8,563 nt of DNA from positions 1 through 8,563 of the forward strand of contig PWGY01000071.1 of the NCBI GenBank assembly GCA_003554665.1, in the 5' to 3' direction. Positions 1 through 6,500 of this stretch are shown piece by piece. Positions within the stretch are counted from its first letter, which is position 1, and each line of letters opens with the position of its first letter. This stretch comes from Bacteroidales bacterium. GTDB lineage: Bacteria; Bacteroidota; Bacteroidia; Bacteroidales; UBA7960. The notes under the pieces were generated by a model. It did no database searches. It was given only the letters and a program-made list of their open reading frames with translations, and had not been told where the DNA came from. The translations under genes were made by a program, and so were the position numbers.

Positions 1-44
1 GCTGATTACAAATCAGCTGCTCTGACCAACTGAGCTACATCGGC
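1..44 (-). tRNA. tRNA-Thr (anticodon UGU), 3' part cut by window edge
   Basis: Read leftward from 44, the sequence gives the 5' half of a tRNA: a 7-nt acceptor strand GCCGATG (44-38), TA, a D arm with stem GCTC/GAGC around a loop containing the usual GG, then a 5-bp anticodon stem GCTGA/TCAGC around loop TTTGTAA. The anticodon UGU lies at 8-10 and reads ACA (threonine). The window ends exactly after the anticodon arm, so the variable loop, T arm and acceptor 3' strand are not visible. In many Bacteroidota a tRNA-Thr like this begins a tRNA cluster that leads into tuf and secE; that is known context, not seen here. Confidence 0.93.
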
Positions 45-51
45 AACAGCG

Positions 52-79
52 TTTTTGCAATTGAAATACCTTGCAAAAA
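52..79 (-). other. Inverted repeat in the tRNA-Thr leader
   Basis: TTTTTGCAA (52-60) and TTGCAAAAA (71-79) form a perfect 9-bp inverted repeat around a 10-nt spacer. It lies between the predicted tRNA promoter and the mature tRNA 5' end at 44. If transcription starts near 80-83, as the promoter predicts, this hairpin would be the very 5' end of the precursor. It could protect the precursor or guide processing. It has no run of U after it on the tRNA strand that would make it a plain terminator. Confidence 0.5.
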
Positions 80-85
80 GGTCTG

Positions 86-116
86 CAAATGTACAAAAGA
101 TTTAAAACCTACCAAA
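86..116 (-). promoter_or_regulatory. Bacteroidota-type promoter for the tRNA-Thr transcript
   Basis: On the minus strand TTTG (plus 113-116) is followed after 19 nt by TACATTTG (plus 86-93), a full match to the Bacteroidota sigma-factor pattern TTTG - TAnnTTTG. The predicted start is near 80-83, about 36-40 nt before the tRNA 5' end. It lies downstream of hpf, so the tRNA cluster need not depend on read-through from rpsU-xerC-hpf. Confidence 0.65.
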
Positions 117-151
117 GAATATATAATTTTTTTTCTGGCATTTCTTCCGGG

Positions 152-451
152 TTACAATCCCTTCATTTTTTCCTTGTGCTTCTTCACCTGTCGCTTCAGG
201 GCATCTACGGAATTGTCCACGGCCTCTTCAAAACTTTTGGCCTGCTTCTTGGCAAAAAGATCATTTCCGGGGATCATCACCTTTATTTCTGCCACCTTGT
301 TTTCATTATTTGAGGCGCCGTCAAGGCGCAGGATCACGTCGCAACCATGCACTCCGTCAAACAGGGTGGAAAGCTTGGCTGTTTTTTCCCTGATAAAATC
401 TTCCAGTTTTGCATCTGCTTTAAAATGAACTGAATTGATGTTAACTTTCAT
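152..451 (-). CDS. hpf: Ribosome hibernation-promoting factor (HPF/YfiA family, short form)
   Basis: This 99-residue protein belongs to the HPF/RaiA (sigma-54 modulation) family, which binds the 30S decoding region and silences or stores ribosomes in slow growth. The sequence shows the family's beta-alpha-beta-beta-beta-alpha layout: a first strand (about residues 2-8), helix (12-30), strands around 36-46 and 51-61 with the typical EIKVMIPG stretch, and a basic last helix (72-96, KRQVKKHKEKMK) suited to rRNA contact. It lacks the C-terminal dimerisation domain of long HPF, so it is the short form. It follows xerC by 18 nt and is probably the last gene of an rpsU-xerC-hpf transcript. Unlike most genes here it has a clear Shine-Dalgarno sequence, GGAGG, 8 nt before ATG, which fixes the start. 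No intrinsic terminator is visible after it. Confidence 0.93.
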   Translation of the reverse strand: MKVNINSVHFKADAKLEDFIREKTAKLSTLFDGVHGCDVILRLDGASNNENKVAEIKVMIPGNDLFAKKQAKSFEEAVDNSVDALKRQVKKHKEKMKGL

Positions 452-459
452 GATGATTT

Positions 460-464
460 CCTCC
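460..464 (-). promoter_or_regulatory. Shine-Dalgarno sequence of hpf
   Basis: The minus strand reads GGAGG, then 8 nt, then the ATG of hpf. This is a full core match to the 16S anti-Shine-Dalgarno sequence. It is notable because Bacteroidota mostly initiate without such sites; xerC, purS, pssA, the protease, the peroxiredoxin and the beta-barrel gene in this window show none. Confidence 0.7.
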
Positions 465-469
465 AGGAT

Positions 470-1357
470 TTAAGCCTTTGGATGGGCTTGTTTATAAATA
501 TTTTTAATTTTCTCAATTGAGTTGTGGGTGTAAACCTGGGTGGCCGAAAGACTCGCATGACCAAGCAGCTCTTTGATCGCATTCAGGTCAGCTCCGTTAT
601 TGAGCATATGCGTTGCAAAAGAATGTCGCAACACATGCGGGCTTCTTTTTACCAGTGTGGTCAAACGGCTAAGGTAGGCATTCACCCGCCGATATACAAA
701 TACAGGATAGGTTTTCGCCCCTTTATCCGTTACAAAAACCCAGGGAATCTCACAACCGAAAACTTTGGCTTTTTCTTCACAGTAACGCTGATAACTATCC
801 ACCACGCGTTCAAGAAGTGGCAACAACCGCTCTTTGTTTCCCTTTCCTTTAATACGCATCTGTTGCTTTTCGGTATCCACATCAGTGTGCTTCAATTCAA
901 TCAGTTCAGCACGGCGTATTCCGGTGGTATAAAATAATTCGAGGATCAGCTGATCCCGCAAATCCTGGAAATCCTGCCCAAACTGGCGCGGATCAAGAAT
1001 ATCCTCCAGTTGCTCCTGATCCATAAACACCGGAAGTCGTCGTTCCTTTTTCAGGGACACAACCTTATCCATGGGGTTATCATGGATAATTTCCGACTTG
1101 TTCAGATAGCTGAAAAGCGAACGCAGGGCCGAACGCTTCCTGTTAAAAGTACTGCGTGCCGTCCCTGCCCTGCGAAGTGAAGCAAACCACGACCGGACCA
1201 TTCCCTGGTCTGCCAGGTGACAGGAGTCGGTGTCATACTGGTCTTTCAGGTACCTTTCAAATTGATCCAGATCATTGCGATATGCAAGGAGCGTGTGCTC
1301 AGAGTAACGTCTTACCTGACACAGATATTCAAGAAATTGTTCAGAATAAACGCCCAT
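470..1357 (-). CDS. xerC: Tyrosine recombinase, XerC/XerD family
   Basis: This 295-residue integrase resolves chromosome dimers at dif in partnership with a second Xer protein. The N-terminal SAM-like DNA-binding domain covers about residues 1-90 (FLEYLCQVRRYSEHTL, RSALRSLFSYL). The C-terminal catalytic domain has the complete active site: Arg148 (TTGIRRAEL), Lys172 (GKGNKER), His241 and Arg244 (SPHVLRHSFATHML), His267 (LLGHAS) and the Tyr276 nucleophile (ATQVYTH). An in-frame ATG at 1414 would add 19 hydrophobic residues unlike the family; the start at 1357 gives normal Xer length and follows a promoter-like box at 1384-1415. Whether it is the XerC or the XerD partner cannot be told from sequence alone; xerC is the usual label for the gene beside rpsU and hpf in Bacteroidota. 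Confidence 0.92.
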   Translation of the reverse strand: MGVYSEQFLEYLCQVRRYSEHTLLAYRNDLDQFERYLKDQYDTDSCHLADQGMVRSWFASLRRAGTARSTFNRKRSALRSLFSYLNKSEIIHDNPMDKVVSLKKERRLPVFMDQEQLEDILDPRQFGQDFQDLRDQLILELFYTTGIRRAELIELKHTDVDTEKQQMRIKGKGNKERLLPLLERVVDSYQRYCEEKAKVFGCEIPWVFVTDKGAKTYPVFVYRRVNAYLSRLTTLVKRSPHVLRHSFATHMLNNGADLNAIKELLGHASLSATQVYTHNSIEKIKNIYKQAHPKA

Positions 1358-1383
1358 AATGACAGAAAGAAGAAACCCTTGCT

Positions 1384-1415
1384 TAAAGTTATGCCAAAAA
1401 AACAGCTTCTGCAAA
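1384..1415 (-). promoter_or_regulatory. Possible internal promoter before xerC
   Basis: On the minus strand TTTG (plus 1412-1415), 20 nt, then TAACTTTA (plus 1384-1391) matches the Bacteroidota promoter pattern at all but the last -7 base. Transcription would begin near 1377, about 20 nt before the chosen xerC ATG at 1357 and downstream of the alternative ATG at 1414. It would let xerC-hpf be made apart from rpsU. Confidence 0.35.
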
Positions 1416-1458
1416 AATTTCTCCTGAAAAGCGAAAAGATTTACTGGTAACGGCCGGA

Positions 1459-1653
1459 TTAGCTATCCTGCTGATTTCTCAACTGCTGGATGTAGATCGC
1501 CTTGAGCTTCTCTTCCCTTTTCTTAACTGAAGGCTTGGTATACTTTTGACGATCCCTGAGTTCCCTGAGAACACCAGTTTTCTCAAACTTCCGCTTCATC
1601 TTCTTCAGGACACGGTCAATGTTTTCGCCTTCTTTTATAGGAACAATAATCAT
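1459..1653 (-). CDS. rpsU: 30S ribosomal protein bS21
   Basis: This 64-residue, strongly basic protein is bS21, a late-assembling small-subunit protein near the 3' end of 16S rRNA. Family features seen are the start MIIVPIKEGENIDRVLKKMKRK, the helix with KFEKTGVLRELRDRQ, and the following KPSVKKREEK. The length is normal for Bacteroidota. It is probably the first gene of an rpsU-xerC-hpf group, with xerC beginning 101 nt downstream. A full-match promoter lies 67-96 nt upstream, and a Shine-Dalgarno-like stretch precedes the ATG. In Flavobacterium, bS21 is known to help hide the anti-Shine-Dalgarno sequence in the ribosome, and rpsU is one of few genes with such a site, which allows feedback on its own translation. 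The same control is plausible here but inferred. Confidence 0.96.
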   Translation of the reverse strand: MIIVPIKEGENIDRVLKKMKRKFEKTGVLRELRDRQKYTKPSVKKREEKLKAIYIQQLRNQQDS

Positions 1654-1657
1654 GTTT

Positions 1658-1667
1658 ACCTCTTTCT
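1658..1667 (-). promoter_or_regulatory. Shine-Dalgarno-like site of rpsU
   Basis: The minus strand reads AGAAAGAGGT, then AAAC, then ATG. GAGGT pairs with the anti-Shine-Dalgarno core, and the preceding AGAAAG resembles the next part of the extended complement. The spacing to ATG is short (4 nt after GAGGT). It supports the chosen rpsU start and possible bS21 autoregulation. Confidence 0.55.
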
Positions 1668-1719
1668 TTTAACTGATTATAAACTAAATACAATAATAGA
1701 TTCGCCCAAAAAGCGGTCG

Positions 1720-1749
1720 CAAATTTACAAATATTTTGTTGTAAACAAA
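1720..1749 (-). promoter_or_regulatory. Promoter of rpsU, with palindrome over the -33 region
   Basis: On the minus strand TTTG (plus 1746-1749), 18 nt, then TAAATTTG (plus 1720-1727) is a full match to the Bacteroidota promoter boxes. The expected start is near 1713, giving a leader of about 60 nt before rpsU. A palindrome, TTTTGTT (1734-1740) / AACAAAA (1744-1750) with a 3-nt centre, covers the -33 box and the spacer and could be an operator. It could equally be a weak hairpin at the end of the yraN transcript, which stops just 4-20 nt upstream. Confidence 0.6.
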
Positions 1750-1753
1750 AATT

Positions 1754-2113
1754 TTAATGTGGATAAAACGCATCCTCCAAATGTTTTAAGTTGATGCGTG
1801 GTGACTGCAAGACAATGGAAATAATGTCAAAGCGCACCTCCAGATCCAGCCCGTTCAGGGAAACATAATGATTGGCTGTTTTTATGAGCCTGCGCTGTTT
1901 CTGTTTGCTCACAAAGCCCTCCGGACTGCCGAAGTAATCGGTTTTCCGGGTCTTGACCTCAACAATTACCAAAAGATCATCCTTCCGGGCAATAATGTCC
2001 GCTTCATGATGGCTGGAGTACCAGTTGGTCTCAAGGATATCCCATCCTTTGGATGCCAGGTATGCGGCTGCAATTGCCTCTCCCTGCTCACCGGTATTGT
2101 GCGATTCAGCCAT
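1754..2113 (-). CDS. yraN: YraN/UPF0102 family protein with endonuclease-like fold
   Basis: This 119-residue protein belongs to the UPF0102 (YraN) family, which has a Holliday-junction-resolvase/restriction-like fold and a poorly known cellular role. The core shows the expected nuclease residues: Glu12 in the first helix (GEQGEAIAAAYL), Asp39 (HHEADII), Glu52-x-Lys54 (VIVEVKTR) and a basic QKQRRL helix near 71-76, followed by FDIISI (95-100) and the family's ending KHLEDAF. It follows purS by 10 nt; its Shine-Dalgarno-like AGGTG (2121-2125) overlaps the purS stop codon, which suggests translational coupling. All putative catalytic residues are present, so activity is possible, but no substrate can be inferred from the context. 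Confidence 0.9.
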   Translation of the reverse strand: MAESHNTGEQGEAIAAAYLASKGWDILETNWYSSHHEADIIARKDDLLVIVEVKTRKTDYFGSPEGFVSKQKQRRLIKTANHYVSLNGLDLEVRFDIISIVLQSPRINLKHLEDAFYPH

Positions 2114-2123
2114 AATGAACCAC

Positions 2124-2387
2124 CTATTTGTCGCAACCCGACTCCGTCAGCTCAAACTCATAATATTCCATAATCGGATTGGCCAACAACTTTTTACAGG
2201 CCGTTTCCACCATGTCCTTTGCTTCAACAGGGGTTTCAGCCTCCACTTCAAGACTGATATGCTTCCCCACCCGCACATTGCTGATCCGGGAGAGATCAAG
2301 ATTTTTCATGCTGGCGGTAATCGCTTTCCCCTGCGGATCCAGCAAAGCCTTAAGGGGCATCACATTGATTTCTGCGCAAAACTTCAT
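2124..2387 (-). CDS. purS: FGAM synthase subunit PurS
   Basis: This 87-residue protein is PurS, the small subunit of the three-part phosphoribosylformylglycinamidine synthase (PurS-PurQ-PurL), which makes FGAM in purine synthesis. PurS dimers bridge the glutaminase PurQ to small PurL. The evidence is the start with VMPLKALLDPQGKAI, the central SNVRVGKHISLEVEAE, and the end KLLANPIMEYYEFEL, all typical. Length is normal. It begins 3 nt after the pssA stop, and yraN follows by 10 nt, so the three are very likely co-transcribed. purQ and purL are not in the window; their presence elsewhere in split form is expected from this subunit but is inference. No Shine-Dalgarno site is seen, so coupling to pssA translation is likely. 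Confidence 0.92.
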   Translation of the reverse strand: MKFCAEINVMPLKALLDPQGKAITASMKNLDLSRISNVRVGKHISLEVEAETPVEAKDMVETACKKLLANPIMEYYEFELTESGCDK

Positions 2388-2390
2388 AAC

Positions 2391-3116
2391 TCAATGATAT
2401 TGTTGTACATGATAAACAAGCGACAAAAGTAGGTAAAAAATCAGGAACAAAGGTACTCCCGACAATCCAAATATGACCAGCAGCAGCAGGCAGCCGGCAA
2501 GAAAAACATATATATACCGGTTATCTTTCCAGCCGAGGGATTTAACTTTCAGAGAAAACATCCGCACCGGCGAAACCAGCAGCCAGGAAATGATCAGGGT
2601 CAGCCCGAGGCCAAACCACAATTTTGTGGTAAGCGCTTCAAGCAGCCGAAAAACAAAGCTGTCGGGATCGGCATAGGTCAGCACAAAGGGGATGGAGGCA
2701 ATCAGCAAAGCACTGGCAGGTGTGGGTAACCCACGAAAATCACTTTGCTGCTCCTCGTCAATATTGAATCGTGCCAGGCGGAGACCGGAAAAAACCGCAA
2801 CCAGGAATGCAAGCGAGGGCAAAAGGATATGTGGCTGCTCAGGATGAGGCTTTTGAAACGCCTCCTGCAAGTAAAAGAAAAGAATAGTGGCGGGAGCCAC
2901 CCCAAAGCTGACCAGATCAGCCAGAGAATCCAGCTGCTGTCCGATTGGGGAGCCTGCACGAAGCAACCTGGCCGCAGCACCATCCAGAAAATCAAGGAGT
3001 GCACACAAACCGATAACTACAGCCGCCACCCCGGGTTGCCCCTGAAGGGTGATTACGATGGCTACGCAACCAAGAAACAGGTTAATCAGCGTGATGGTAT
3101 TGGGGATGTGTTTCAT
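2391..3116 (-). CDS. pssA: CDP-diacylglycerol-serine O-phosphatidyltransferase
   Basis: This 241-residue membrane enzyme joins CDP-diacylglycerol and serine to make phosphatidylserine, the precursor of phosphatidylethanolamine. The CDP-alcohol phosphatidyltransferase motif is complete: Asp42-x2-Asp45-Gly46-x2-Ala49-Arg50-x8-Gly59-x3-Asp63-x3-Asp67. The first segment (MKHIPNTITLINLFLGCVAI) and the later GLRLARFNI and FRGLPTPASALL stretches are typical of the PssA branch rather than PgsA. About six to eight hydrophobic segments fit a polytopic inner-membrane protein. The psd decarboxylase gene, often next to pssA, is not here. It heads a group with purS and yraN. Its start is preceded at one base by a long array of degenerate 7-nt repeats, so its leader is most unusual; no promoter box or Shine-Dalgarno site was recognised there. 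Confidence 0.93.
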   Translation of the reverse strand: MKHIPNTITLINLFLGCVAIVITLQGQPGVAAVVIGLCALLDFLDGAAARLLRAGSPIGQQLDSLADLVSFGVAPATILFFYLQEAFQKPHPEQPHILLPSLAFLVAVFSGLRLARFNIDEEQQSDFRGLPTPASALLIASIPFVLTYADPDSFVFRLLEALTTKLWFGLGLTLIISWLLVSPVRMFSLKVKSLGWKDNRYIYVFLAGCLLLLVIFGLSGVPLFLIFYLLLSLVYHVQQYH

Positions 3117-3117
3117 A

Positions 3118-3369
3118 GTTGGAAATTAGAGGTTGGAAGTTGGAGGTTAGAAGGTGGAGGCTGAAGGTTCGAATGTTGAAGCTGGCAGCCCAAAGGTCGA
3201 AGCTGGAAGATCAAAGGTGAAAGCCCGAAGGTTGGAGTTTGAAACCCGAAGGTCGGCACCCGAAGCCGGAAGTCCGAAGGTTGGGGCCCGGAGTCCGAAG
3301 GTCGGGGCCCGGAGTCCGAAGGTTGAAAACGGGGACTTCGGGCCGGAGCTTCGGGGCCGGAGGGCCTGA
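3118..3369 (-). repeat. Degenerate in-phase heptamer array (36 x 7 nt) in the pssA leader
   Basis: From 3118 the plus strand divides without any insertion or loss into 36 units of 7 nt, for example GTTGGAA, GCTGGAA, GCCCGAA, GTCCGAA, GGTCGGG, GCCCGGA. Unit position 3 is always a pyrimidine, and positions 6 and 7 are purines in nearly every unit. In the pssA message each unit reads roughly TTC-SRR-C. Units next to pssA are A/T-rich (GTTGGAA, GTTAGAA), and those far from it are G/C-rich. A 21-nt higher-order repeat is clearest at 3272-3334 (GTCCGAA-GGTYGGG-GCCCGGA). Function is unknown: it may be a translation or mRNA-stability leader, a protein-binding array, or selfish low-complexity DNA. The last five units (from 3335) are the most diverged, so the far boundary is approximate. 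Confidence 0.88.
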
Positions 3370-3393
3370 AACCGGTTCCCCGGCTTCAGGCCC
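3362..3393. other. Strong hairpin capping the heptamer array
   Basis: GGGCCTGAA (3362-3370) pairs perfectly with TTCAGGCCC (3385-3393). Inside, CCGG (3372-3375) can pair with CCGG (3380-3383) across a 4-nt loop, with one mismatch between the stems. It lies between the protease stop codon and the array. No T run follows on either strand, so it is not a standard intrinsic terminator. It could be an mRNA 3' or 5' structure or the terminal repeat of an element that carries the array. The rest of the gap (3394-3510) holds only short ATAC-like repeats near 3436-3453 and nothing else I could identify. Confidence 0.65.
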
Positions 3394-3510
3394 ATCGCCC
3401 GCAATACCTGCATCAGTGTGTTCCGCATGTTGCGCATACATTCATACATACATCCCTCACAATCATATATTCAGGCAATCCAGTTGACGACTTCCCCGAA
3501 CCAGCCTGAT

Positions 3511-6500
3511 TTACGGGGTTCTCACCGGATAGGGAGGCACCGGATGAATCTCCTGGTCGTAATCTTCCATGCGTTCCAGTGCCTCTTCAATGGCCCGCTG
3601 AAGTTGCTGGTCAATGCCATCAAACTCCTTGGCCGGGTCGTTTTCCACATAAATATCAGGCTCTACCCCAATTCCTTCAATGATCCATTCTTCACCGTGA
3701 ATGTCATAGGGTGCAAATTCGGGTTTGGAAAGGGTCGCACCATCAATAAACGGGAGTGTTCCGCGGATACCAACCACCCCACCCCAGCTTGTGGTACCAA
3801 TCAGGGGGCCAAGGCCAAGCTTCTTAAACTGGTAAGGGAACAAATCACCATCTGAAGCAGAATACTTATCAACCAGGCAGATCTTCGGCCCCAGGTGGAT
3901 CTGGGCGGGCCGTGTCCCCGGCGCCTGATTCCTGGCCATGGACAACCCGGTCAGCTCCCTTGACAAACGCTCAATCAACATGGGCGACACATTGCCACCA
4001 CCGTTTCCGCGCACATCAATAATCAGTGCCTCCTTACGAAGCTGCGGATAAAAGTGTTTCACAAACTCGTTCAATCCGGCAGGGCCCATATCCGGTACGT
4101 GAATATAACCCACCCTGCCATCGGTGGCCTCATTTACTTTCCTGATGTTTTCCTGCACCCAGTTATAGTAGTAGAGGTCCGACTCATCTGCTATGGGCTT
4201 GACAATCACCTTTCTGGCACCATCAGCCCCGGGTGAATCATTTACGGTCAGCTCCACCTGCTGCCCGGCTTTACCAACCAACGACTCATAAATATTATTC
4301 ATCCTGTCGGTTGAGTGTCCGTTCACTTCAATGATATAATCTCCTTCCGACACATCCACGCCCAGTTCGGTCAGCGGCGACCTTCGTGAAGACTGCCAGT
4401 TCTCTCCTTTCAGTATCCTGTCAATCCGGTAATAGCCTGACTCATGCTGGCTCAATTCTGCACCAAGCAACCCCATGGGGATGCGCTCCACTTCCGGCAC
4501 ATCACCACCACCGACATAGGCATGACCGACGTTCAGCTCACCCACAAGCTCGCCCAACACATAGGTCAAATCCAGGCGGTTGTTCACATAGTCAACCAGG
4601 GGGCGGTATTTTTCCTTCATGGCCTCCCAATCTACCCCATGCATATTGGGTGCATAAAAGAAATCACGCATCTGACGCCAGGTTTCCTCGTATATCTGCA
4701 TCCATTCTTCCCGGAGGTTCACCCAAACTTTCATATTGGAGAGATCCACAAAGTCATTGACCGAAAAAGAAGAATGCGGCAGGTCGATCACACTGTACTG
4801 CCCCCTGGCACGGACCATCATTTTGCTTTTGTCCGCACTGATGTCATATCCGTTGATACCGGCAAGTTCAGTTTCGCGGCGGTTTTCCATATTGAACATC
4901 ATCAGGTTTGAACCCTTCATGTAATAGATATTGTTACCCACCGTCTGAATATTTCCATAACTGGCAACATCAACCGGCAGGTCGGCAATCCGGTGTTTAA
5001 TGTTCTCACGGTCAATTTCCACCCGCAGCTCATCATTATTTCCATTCCCGCCTCCGCTGTTGTTGTCGTCGTTCAGCTTCACCTCATCATTGCGGTATTC
5101 CAGAAATGAGGGCACATCCTCACGAAGGGTCACAAAATAGATCCGGCTCATGGTTGAGTAGGCGAAGTTCCACTCCACACTGCTGTAAATGGGATTAAAG
5201 TCGCGGTTCGAAACAAAGAACAAATATTTCCCCTGATCGCAGAAAGAGGGGCTGGAAGACACATACCATCCATCAGTCACGGGAAAACCGTCCTGACTTT
5301 CCGTATCGAAAACAAAAATCCTGTTATAATGCTCCAGTTCAGGGCGGGTATAGCTAATCCAGCGGCCATCAGGCGACCAGTCATATTGCCTTATCTCCCC
5401 TGATTCAGCCTGGTCCACCATTGTAACCTCCTTTGATTCGATATCCACATATTGCAGCCTGAGCTTCTTGTCTGACCACATGATCTTTTCCGAATCCGGT
5501 GACCAACTCAGACTGTATTTATAAGTATCGGCATCTGAAGTTAACTGCACTGGTTCTTCCCGGCCACATTGCGACCTCATATAGATTTCATCCTCCCCGG
5601 TTTCATCACTGATATAGGCGATATAACGGCCATCGGGAGACCAGGCCACGTTGCGTTCGTGAACGCCGGAAGTTTCCGTAAGATTGCGGGTGATGCCGCT
5701 GCTTGCCGGCACACTCCATACATCTCCGCGGGCACCAAAGGCAATCCGGCTACCGTCAGGTGCCAGCGAAGCACTGCGGATCATCTCAGAAGCATCCTTT
5801 TGCTGATCGCGGCCCATGGCCAGATCTTCGGCAATTTTTATCTCCAGTCGCTCCACAGCCTCAGTGGCAAGGTCAAAAAGATAAAGATACCCGCCATTTT
5901 CAAAAATGATCACATCATCACCCAGTGAAGGGAACTTGACATCAAACTCCTCGAAATGGGTCACTTTCCTGGTCTGCTCACTGGTCAGGTCATACACAAA
6001 CAAATTGGCACGTCCGTCGCGGTCCGACACAAAATACACCTTGTCATCAACCCACATCGGAAAAACATCCTGCGACTGATTTTCGGTCAAATTCACCGTT
6101 GAACGGTCAGAAAGGTCATGCAGCCATACATCATCTGCCATCCCGCCTTCATAATATTTCCAGGTTCTGAACTCCCTGAAAACCCGGTTGTAAACAAAAC
6201 GATCCCCGTCATCCGCATAACTGATCCATCCACCCTCCGGTACCGGCACCTGTTCAGGCATCCCTCCATCGATATTCACAAGGAACAACTCCCCTTTAAA
6301 AGCATTAAAGGAACGTTTACGGGTACGGAAAACAATATTTTCATTGTCCTTCCACCCCATTACTATGTTATTGGGCCCCATCCGGTCGGAGAGGTCGTCA
6401 CGGCCAAGGGTGGCAGTGTAAGTTAGCCGCTCAGGGACGCCTCCACTTGCAGGCATCAGGTAAACTTCAGTATTTCCGTCATACTGGCCGGTAAAGGCAA

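Noticed and set aside
125..134. T run (TTTTTTTT) after AT-rich DNA as a terminator
   Set aside because: The T run is on the plus strand, where no gene precedes it, and no stable stem adjoins it; for the leftward hpf it is an A run.
470..1414. XerC-like gene as an integron or phage integrase marking a mobile element
   Set aside because: It is of normal Xer size and sits in a conserved housekeeping setting with rpsU and hpf; no attachment-site repeat at the partial tRNA-Thr and no cargo genes are visible.
3118..3393. CRISPR array
   Set aside because: Units are contiguous 7-mers without spacers or conserved long repeats, and no cas gene is near.
3436..3453. Short CATACATA-like microsatellite
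   Set aside because: Only a few imperfect copies, not enough to call a functional repeat.
3154..3487. Several overlapping open frames on both strands across the heptamer array
   Set aside because: A 7-nt repeat yields a 7-residue repeat in every frame and few stop codons, so open frames are expected by composition. Only the minus-strand frame with a non-repeat head was kept, as a finding.
4386..4911. Histidine-rich plus-strand open frames inside the protease gene
   Set aside because: They are opposite the PDZ and C1 coding region; His-rich runs arise from the complement of Val/Gly/Asp codons.
5569..5928. 119-codon plus-strand open frame inside the protease gene
   Set aside because: It lies entirely opposite the well-supported propeller-coding sequence and has no family features; antisense shadow.
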